DNA of 64,000 nucleotides. It comes from Salinicola corii. GTDB lineage: Bacteria; Pseudomonadota; Gammaproteobacteria; Pseudomonadales; Halomonadaceae. The notes under the pieces are model-generated. The model was not told where the DNA came from. It saw only the letters and a list, made by a program, of their open reading frames with translations, and did no database searches. Made by a program: the position numbers and the translations under genes. Below are positions 58,682-64,000 of this stretch, piece by piece; the stretch's first letter is position 1; the number at the start of each line of letters is the position of its first letter. The stretch is taken from NCBI RefSeq assembly GCF_008298015.1, contig NZ_VTPX01000007.1:1-64000 (forward strand), read 5' to 3'.

Positions 58682-59623
58682 TCAGCCGTCCAGCTGCGCC
58701 TTGACGGCGTCGATGGCGGGCTCGCCCTCCTTGGTCTTCACGCCATCCAGCCACTCGCCCACGGTATCGTAGTGGTTGCGAATCCATTCGCTGGCCACCT
58801 CGTCGGCGGGGCGCTCTTCGTGACTGTACTGGTAGACCCAGTCGTTCTGGTCGGCGATGGCGACCTGATACTGCGACAGGAACCGGTAGAGGTTGGCGTC
58901 CTCCGCCTCCAGCCCCGCCGGCACCACGCTCCAGACGGTACTCTCGATCTGGGCCACGCCGCTATCGTCGGAGTCCTCGAGGTAATAGAGATCGTAGCTG
59001 ACGTTCATCCAGTGCGGCTCCCAGCCCACGAACGTCACCCACTGCTTGTCGCTGATCTTCTGGTCGGCGTAGGCCAGCATCGCCGAGGTCGAACTTTCCC
59101 GTAGCTGCCAGTCGCCAAGCCCCGCCGAATCCTCGTCGATCGCCGCCAGGATCGCATCGTTGATGCCGGTGCCCGCCTCGATGCCCTGGATCTCGCCGTC
59201 GAAGCGATCCTTGTAGCGATCGAGATCGGCAACGCTGTTGACGCCCGCTTCGTGGACGTACTCGGGCACGACCAGGCCGGAATTGGCGTTGCTGATGTTC
59301 TTGGCCACCTTGTCGACCTTGTCGTCGGCCACCAGCGGATCGATCATCTCCTGCTCGATCGGGTACCAGCCGCCCAGGTAGACGTCCAGATCGTCGTTGG
59401 CCAGGCCATTGAGAATGACGCCGACTGCCAGCTCGCTCTGCTGGGTCTGATAACCCATGGCCTCGAGAATCTGCGAAGCGACCTCGGACTTCACCGTCAC
59501 GCCCGGCCACGGCGGCACACCGAAACGCACGGTGTCGAGATCGGCCTGCGCCGATCCCGCCGTCAGCAGAGCCAGCGGCAGCGCGGCGGTGATGAGGTGA
59601 CGTTTCAGGCTGGAATGATCCAT
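58682..59623 (-). CDS. Glycine betaine/choline ABC substrate-binding protein, orphan
   Basis: A 313-residue periplasmic protein of the ProX/OpuAC family: signal peptide about 1-27 (ending AQADL), then VRFGVPPWPGVTVKSEVASQILEAMGY (about 32-58) and DVYLGGWYPIEQEMIDPLV (about 79-97). The W/Y residues in PPWPGVT, GGWYP and VGWEPHWM form the aromatic cage for trimethylammonium in this family. No permease or ATPase gene is adjacent, so it must work with subunits encoded elsewhere. AGGGAG precedes the ATG. The divergent neighbour is a CysB-type regulator. Confidence 0.8.
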   Translation of the reverse strand: MDHSSLKRHLITAALPLALLTAGSAQADLDTVRFGVPPWPGVTVKSEVASQILEAMGYQTQQSELAVGVILNGLANDDLDVYLGGWYPIEQEMIDPLVADDKVDKVAKNISNANSGLVVPEYVHEAGVNSVADLDRYKDRFDGEIQGIEAGTGINDAILAAIDEDSAGLGDWQLRESSTSAMLAYADQKISDKQWVTFVGWEPHWMNVSYDLYYLEDSDDSGVAQIESTVWSVVPAGLEAEDANLYRFLSQYQVAIADQNDWVYQYSHEERPADEVASEWIRNHYDTVGEWLDGVKTKEGEPAIDAVKAQLDG

Positions 59624-59828
59624 GGGTTATCTCCCTTGACTTGTTATCGAATGAAACACTTCTACTGTGACGGTCCCGCTGGCCGATGATTGACCCCAGA
59701 CGACACCCACTACACACCAAGCGGCAACAGCAGTGCCGGCTGGTCGATATGGATATGAGCAATATGTATTAAAGAGAATAAAAAACCTGATTTATATTCC
59801 ACGATAACGACCACCACCGGCCCTGCCC

Positions 59829-60755
59829 ATGAACTTCCAGCAACTACGCATCGTCCGCGAGACCGTGCGCCAACGCTTCAACCTGACCGAGGCATCGAAC
59901 GCGCTCTTCACCTCGCAATCCGGTGCCAGCAAGCATATTCGCGACCTCGAGGACGAGCTCGGCGTCGAGCTGTTCGAACGCCGCGGAAAGCGGATACTCG
60001 GATTGACGACCGCAGGCGGCACGCTGCTCGAGACGATCGAACGCATCCTTCTCGATGCCGAAAACCTCAAGCGCTCGGCCCACCAGCTGGCGAACCAAGA
60101 CCAGGGCCGGCTGGCAATAGCCACGACGCACACCCAGGCGCGCTATTCCCTGCCGCCGATCATCGCCCGATTCAAGGAGAGGTTTCCAAAAGTCCATCTC
60201 GAGCTCCACCAGTGCAGCCCCGGGGAGATCGTCTCCCTGTTGAAAGCCGGGACGGTGGATGTCGGCATCGCCACCGAGGCCGTCAACGAGGATGGCGCGT
60301 CGTTCGTGCGCTTCCCGTTCCATCACTGGCATCACAGCGTCATCGTGCCTGACGACCATCCGCTGACCAGAGCCTCGCCCCTGACCCTGGAGGACGTGGC
60401 CGACTATCCCGTCGTGACCTACCACGAAGGCTTCACCGGCCGCGTCAGAATCGATCAGGCCTTCGAGAAGGCCTCGCTGGTACCCAATGTCGTTCTGACC
60501 GCGCTGGATGCCGACGTGATCAAGACCTACGTCGAGCTCGGCCTGGGGATCGGAATCATCGCGTCATTGGCTTACCACCCCGATCGCGACCGTGGATTGG
60601 AACTGCTGTCGGGAGAGTCGTTGTTCCCCCGCAATACCACCTATCTCGCCCTCAGGCGAGGGCATTTCCTGCACGCCTTCGCCTACGAATTCCTCCACCT
60701 CTGCAGCGCCGCGCTGGACGAAACGACCGTGCAGCAGGCGCTCGGTGCGCGCTGA
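59829..60755 (+). CDS. cysB: CysB-type LysR regulator
   Basis: A 308-residue LysR regulator of the CysB/Cbl group: NFQQLRIVRETVRQRFNLTEASNALFTSQSGASKHIRDLEDELGVELFERRGKRI (2-57) is the family DNA-binding start; TTHTQARYSLPPIIARFKERFPKV (about 98-121) and NVVLTALDADVIKTYVELGLGIGIIA (about 220-245) contain the T/Q residues that bind sulfate or N-acetylserine. It precedes sbp-cysTWA by 119 bases and is probably their activator. CysB and Cbl cannot be separated by eye. Confidence 0.85.
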   Translation: MNFQQLRIVRETVRQRFNLTEASNALFTSQSGASKHIRDLEDELGVELFERRGKRILGLTTAGGTLLETIERILLDAENLKRSAHQLANQDQGRLAIATTHTQARYSLPPIIARFKERFPKVHLELHQCSPGEIVSLLKAGTVDVGIATEAVNEDGASFVRFPFHHWHHSVIVPDDHPLTRASPLTLEDVADYPVVTYHEGFTGRVRIDQAFEKASLVPNVVLTALDADVIKTYVELGLGIGIIASLAYHPDRDRGLELLSGESLFPRNTTYLALRRGHFLHAFAYEFLHLCSAALDETTVQQALGAR

Positions 60756-60874
60756 CCCGCTAAGTTAAAAATGCGATAACCAATTCATTTTTTATTACTT
60801 TTTCAATAGATAGCAGCTCACTTAGAGTCATCGGACAGAAACTCCTACCGATCGACTCCAGGGGACCGAAAACA
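60756..60874 (+). promoter_or_regulatory. AT-rich promoter region of sulfate transport operon
   Basis: The stretch from about 60765 to 60830 is strongly AT-rich (runs such as TTTTTTATTACTTTTTC) in a GC-rich chromosome, as expected for a CysB-activated promoter, whose binding sites are degenerate and AT-rich. AGGGGA at 60860 serves the GTG start of sbp. Confidence 0.45.
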
Positions 60875-61945
60875 GTGAGAAAATTGACTTCTTGGGCATT
60901 GGCCAGCGCATTGGGGCTTTCCGCACTGGGCGCCACGGCATTCGCACAGGCGGAAGACATCGGGCTACTCAATGCCTCCTACGATCCGACGCGTGAGCTT
61001 TATCAAGCCTATAACCCTTTGTTCAGCAAGTGGTACAAGGAACAGACCGGTGACGACGTTACCATCGAACAGAGCCATGGAGGCTCTGGCAGTCAGGCGC
61101 GTTCCATCATCGACGGCCTGCCAGCGGATGTGGCGACGCTGGCGCTGGGTTACGATATCGACGCGATTGCCGATCGCACCGGCAAGATACCCGAGGACTG
61201 GCAGAGCGCGTTTCCACACAACAGTGCACCCTATACGTCGACGATCGTCTTTCTGGTTCGCAAGGGCAACCCCAAGGGCATCCAGGATTGGGACGATCTC
61301 ACCCGCGATGGCGTCGAGGTGATCACCCCTAACCCGAAGACATCGGGTGGCGCGCGCTGGAATTTCCTCGCCGCCTGGATCTACGTCCTCAAGCGCGAGC
61401 TGGGCGATCTCGGCAAGCTGGACGACCCGCAGTATGCCGATGAGGTGAAGGCCGCCAAGGTCGCCGCCGAGGAATATGTGGGCAATCTCTACCGCCATGT
61501 ACCGGTGCTCGACTCCGGTGCTCGCGGCGCCACCAACACCTTCGTACAGCGCGGCCTGGGCGATGTGCTACTGGCGTGGGAGAACGAGGCGTTTTTAGCC
61601 ACTCAGGAACTCGGCAAGGATCAGTTCGATATCGTCGTGCCGTCGGTCAGCATCCTCGCCGAGCCGCCGGTCGCCGTGGTCGAGGGCAACGTCAAGAACA
61701 AGGGCGAGGCCGCCGAGAAAGCCACCCACGCCTATCTCGAACATCTCTACTCGCCCGAAGCACAGGCCCTTGCAGCGGCCAATTACTACCGCCCGGTCAA
61801 TCCTGAATCCGCCGCGAAAGAAGATTTGGCACGCTTCCCCGATCTGGAACTGCACACTGTCAATGAAGTCTTCGGTGGTTGGCGCAACGCGCAGGAAACC
61901 TACTTCGACGATGGCGGCGTGTTCGACCAGATCTATCAACCCTGA
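60875..61945 (+). CDS. sbp: Sulfate-binding periplasmic protein
   Basis: A 356-residue sulfate/thiosulfate-binding protein: signal peptide about 1-27 (ending AFAQAE), then [20 protein letters not shown] (about 33-52), [34 protein letters not shown] (about 67-100), [12 protein letters not shown] (about 155-166) and AGNL-like [37 protein letters not shown] (about 207-243). The SGSQAR and SGGARW loops bind the anion. GTG start at 60875 behind AGGGGA. First gene of the importer operon sbp-cysT-cysW-cysA. Confidence 0.9.
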   Translation: MRKLTSWALASALGLSALGATAFAQAEDIGLLNASYDPTRELYQAYNPLFSKWYKEQTGDDVTIEQSHGGSGSQARSIIDGLPADVATLALGYDIDAIADRTGKIPEDWQSAFPHNSAPYTSTIVFLVRKGNPKGIQDWDDLTRDGVEVITPNPKTSGGARWNFLAAWIYVLKRELGDLGKLDDPQYADEVKAAKVAAEEYVGNLYRHVPVLDSGARGATNTFVQRGLGDVLLAWENEAFLATQELGKDQFDIVVPSVSILAEPPVAVVEGNVKNKGEAAEKATHAYLEHLYSPEAQALAAANYYRPVNPESAAKEDLARFPDLELHTVNEVFGGWRNAQETYFDDGGVFDQIYQP

Positions 61946-61980
61946 AGATTCCCTTTCGACGACAGGACATCACGATCGCA

Positions 61981-62808
61981 ATGAGCCAACGCCGATCACT
62001 GCTCCCCGGCTTCGGACTGAGTCTGGGCGTCACCGTCTTCACCGTCTCGCTGCTGGTGCTAATCCCGCTGCTGGCTCTGGTTACCAAGTCCGCCGAGCTC
62101 AGTCTCGGCGAACTCTGGCACACGCTGGCGGATCGCCGCGTCCTCGCGGCGTTCCGGGTCAGCTTCTCCACCGCGTTCGCCGCGGCCTTTCTCAACCTCT
62201 TCCTCGGGCTGATCGTCGCCTGGGTGCTGGTCCGATACCCGCTACCGCTGAAGCGTGCATGGGATTCGCTGATCGATTTGCCGTTCGCGCTGCCGACGGC
62301 CGTCGCCGGTATCGTGCTGACCACCCTCTACTCGCCCAATGGCTGGTTGGGCCAGTTCTTCGCCGAGCTCGGCATCCGCGTGGCCTTCACGCCGCTGGGA
62401 ATCACCATTGCGCTGATCTTCATCGGCCTGCCCTTCGTGGTCAGAACCGTGGAACCGGTGCTGCAGGATCTTGATCGCCAGCAGGAAGAGGCCTCGACCA
62501 GTCTCGGCGCCTCTCGCTGGCAAACGTTTCGTCGTGTGCTGCTGCCGCCGCTGGTGCCAGCGTTGCTCACCGGATTTTCGCTGGCGTTCGCCCGCGGCTT
62601 GGGCGAGTACGGCTCGGTCATCTTCATCGCCGGCAACATGCCGATGAAGTCGGAAATCGTGCCGCTGCTGATCGTGACCAAGCTGGAGCAATACAACTAT
62701 CCGGGGGCCACCGTCATCGCCCTCGCCTCGCTGGTGGTTGCCTTCGTCATGCTGCTGATCATCAACGGGCTGCAGCAGTGGACACGCCAACGCACCGGAC
62801 GCGACTGA
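61981..62808 (+). CDS. cysT: Sulfate/thiosulfate ABC permease CysT
   Basis: A 275-residue permease with six membrane spans and the EAA-type loop [23 protein letters not shown] (about 171-193) that contacts Cys[20 protein letters not shown] (about 98-116) is a CysT/ModB-type block. It starts 36 bases after the sbp stop. The ATG at 61981 gives the standard start, [16 protein letters not shown]. Pairs with CysW in the membrane. Confidence 0.9.
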   Translation: MSQRRSLLPGFGLSLGVTVFTVSLLVLIPLLALVTKSAELSLGELWHTLADRRVLAAFRVSFSTAFAAAFLNLFLGLIVAWVLVRYPLPLKRAWDSLIDLPFALPTAVAGIVLTTLYSPNGWLGQFFAELGIRVAFTPLGITIALIFIGLPFVVRTVEPVLQDLDRQQEEASTSLGASRWQTFRRVLLPPLVPALLTGFSLAFARGLGEYGSVIFIAGNMPMKSEIVPLLIVTKLEQYNYPGATVIALASLVVAFVMLLIINGLQQWTRQRTGRD

Positions 62809-62818
62809 GGAACGAGTC

Positions 62819-63697
62819 ATGAGCACGACCCAGAATATCCTGCGACCGGCGCAGCGAACCGATATGGCGCCCGCCGAATCGATCCCGTGGGTGCGCTACG
62901 CCTTGAGCACGCTTGCGCTGCTGATCATCGCGCTGTTTCTGATTCTGCCGCTGGTGGCCGTACTGTTCGAGGCGTTTCGCGAAGGCGTCGGCGCCTACGT
63001 GGACGCCATCACCGATCCCTATACCGGTCACGCCATCCTGCTGACGCTGATCACCGCCTTGATCTGCGTGCCACTCAACACGCTGTTCGGCATCGCCGCG
63101 GCCTGGTGCATCGCCCGTTTCCAGTTTCCGGGGCGCAGCCTGTTGACCACGCTGATCGATCTGCCCTTCTCGGTATCGCCGGTCATCGCCGGCCTGGTGT
63201 TCATTCTGATCTTCGGTAGCCAGGGCTGGTTCGGCGGCTGGTTCGCCGGCCATGGATTTCCGATCATCTTCGCCCTGCCCGGCATCGTGCTGGCGACCAT
63301 GTTCGTGACACTGCCCTTCGTCGCCCGCGAGTTGATCCCGCTGATGCAGGAACAGGGGGCCGAGCAGGAAGAGGCCTCGATCATGCTCGGCGCCAGCGCC
63401 TGGCGCATGTTCTGGACGATCACGCTGCCGCGCATCAAGTGGGGGCTGCTCTACGGCATCATCCTCTGCAACGCCCGCGCCATGGGCGAGTTCGGCGCCG
63501 TCTCGGTGGTCTCCGGTCATATTCGCGGTGCCACCAATACCCTGCCGCTGCACGTCGAGATCCTCTACAACGAATATCAATTCAGCGCCGCCTTCGCCGT
63601 TGCCACGCTGCTGGCCGGGCTCGCGATCGTCACACTGATCATCAAGTCGATCGTCGAGTGGCGCCAGCAACGTCAATGGGAGAACGCCTCGTCATGA
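62819..63697 (+). CDS. cysW: Sulfate/thiosulfate ABC permease CysW
   Basis: A 292-residue permease, six membrane spans, EAA loop [23 protein letters not shown] (about 181-203) and [20 protein letters not shown] (about 115-134). Starts 10 bases after cysT (GAGGAACGAG before the ATG); the stop overlaps the cysA start (ATGA), so the transporter subunits are coupled. Confidence 0.9.
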   Translation: MSTTQNILRPAQRTDMAPAESIPWVRYALSTLALLIIALFLILPLVAVLFEAFREGVGAYVDAITDPYTGHAILLTLITALICVPLNTLFGIAAAWCIARFQFPGRSLLTTLIDLPFSVSPVIAGLVFILIFGSQGWFGGWFAGHGFPIIFALPGIVLATMFVTLPFVARELIPLMQEQGAEQEEASIMLGASAWRMFWTITLPRIKWGLLYGIILCNARAMGEFGAVSVVSGHIRGATNTLPLHVEILYNEYQFSAAFAVATLLAGLAIVTLIIKSIVEWRQQRQWENASS

Positions 63698-64000
63698 GCA
63701 TTCAGGTCAATCATCTCACCAAACGCTACGGCGACTTCACCGCGCTCGACGACATCGATCTCGCCATCGACGACGGCGAGCTGGTCGCGCTGCTCGGCCC
63801 CTCCGGTTGCGGCAAGACGACGCTCTTGCGCAGTATCGCCGGCATGGAGTTCGCCGACAGCGGCAATATCCTGCTCGAGGGTCGCGACATGACCTTCGAA
63901 CCGATCCGTCATCGCCAGGTAGGCTTCGTCTTCCAGCACTACGCGCTGTTCAACCACATGAGCGTATTCGAGAACGTGGCCTACGGACTGCGCGTCAGAC
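63694..64000 (+). CDS. cysA: Sulfate/thiosulfate ABC ATPase CysA, partial
   Basis: The first 102 codons of the ATP-binding subunit; the rest is beyond the right edge. It reads [20 protein letters not shown], then Walker [18 protein letters not shown] (about 36-52), and [14 protein letters not shown] (about 77-90) with the Q-loop, a typical CysA stretch. It overlaps the cysW stop by four bases. Energises CysTW sulfate import. Confidence 0.9.
   Translation, partial: MSIQVNHLTKRYGDFTALDDIDLAIDDGELVALLGPSGCGKTTLLRSIAGMEFADSGNILLEGRDMTFEPIRHRQVGFVFQHYALFNHMSVFENVAYGLRVR

Overview
The window looks like a chromosome segment of a high-G+C gammaproteobacterium, most likely a halophilic Halomonadaceae member (Halomonas/Salinicola-like). 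This is an inference from the wealth of solute importers, a compatible-solute binding protein, the family-typical short intergenic repeats and overall gene style; no 16S rRNA is present. The left 6.2 kb is different: it is the right end of an integrative element, inserted at the 3' end of a CAU-anticodon tRNA gene (6266-6342, minus), with the integrase next to the tRNA and the element running off the left edge.

Element (1-6265): a partial IS3-type insertion (1-127) interrupts a small gene. Then, all on the minus strand, come a small membrane protein, VirB6, an EexN-like lipoprotein, VirB5, a short hypothetical, a winged-helix (replication-like) protein and a small HTH protein. An AT-rich gene-free control region follows, then an AT-rich HEPN-domain cargo gene and the tyrosine integrase. 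Only VirB5/VirB6 of the mating-pair apparatus are visible.

Iron region (6.4-28.4 kb): a YceI-like protein, a phosphopantetheinyl transferase and LpxO, then a TonB receptor, a PLP decarboxylase, an N-hydroxylase and a fused acyltransferase/NIS synthetase. The last three match the DfoJ-DfoA-DfoC (DesA-D) logic of hydroxamate siderophores of the desferrioxamine type. A FecI-like sigma factor, a GNAT protein, an unrecognised membrane protein, an FhuC-like ATPase, an MFS exporter and a PvdE-like ABC exporter lie around it, several behind Fur-box-like sequences. Between the exporters is a DNA-repair module: RecQ, then a CTG-N10-CAG LexA box, a radical SAM protein with a helix-hairpin-helix tail, and a DUF4130 partner.

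Metabolic region (28.5-64 kb): LysR/oxidoreductase/AEC carrier; secreted PRC-barrel and DUF4168 proteins; an RpiR regulator with a class I aminotransferase; the 5-oxoprolinase operon pxpABC divergent from a LysR regulator and a TRAP transporter (DctPQM), suggesting pyroglutamate uptake and hydrolysis; a GntR regulator divergent from a tripartite tricarboxylate transporter (TctCBA) followed by gamma-glutamyltransferase; a sugar module (SSS symporter plus Gal-type dehydrogenase); a GntR regulator divergent from an aminotransferase class V and a 1006-residue FAD/FeS dehydrogenase; MtgA; an alpha/beta hydrolase; an orphan betaine-binding protein; and the sulfate importer sbp-cysT-cysW-cysA (cysA cut by the right edge) behind a CysB-type regulator.

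The best candidates for something new are the SOS-controlled radical SAM/DUF4130 pair, the HEPN cargo gene, the matched 18-bp palindromes and shared peptides of virB5 and eexN, and the pair of short interspersed elements (11153-11275; 41399-41541).
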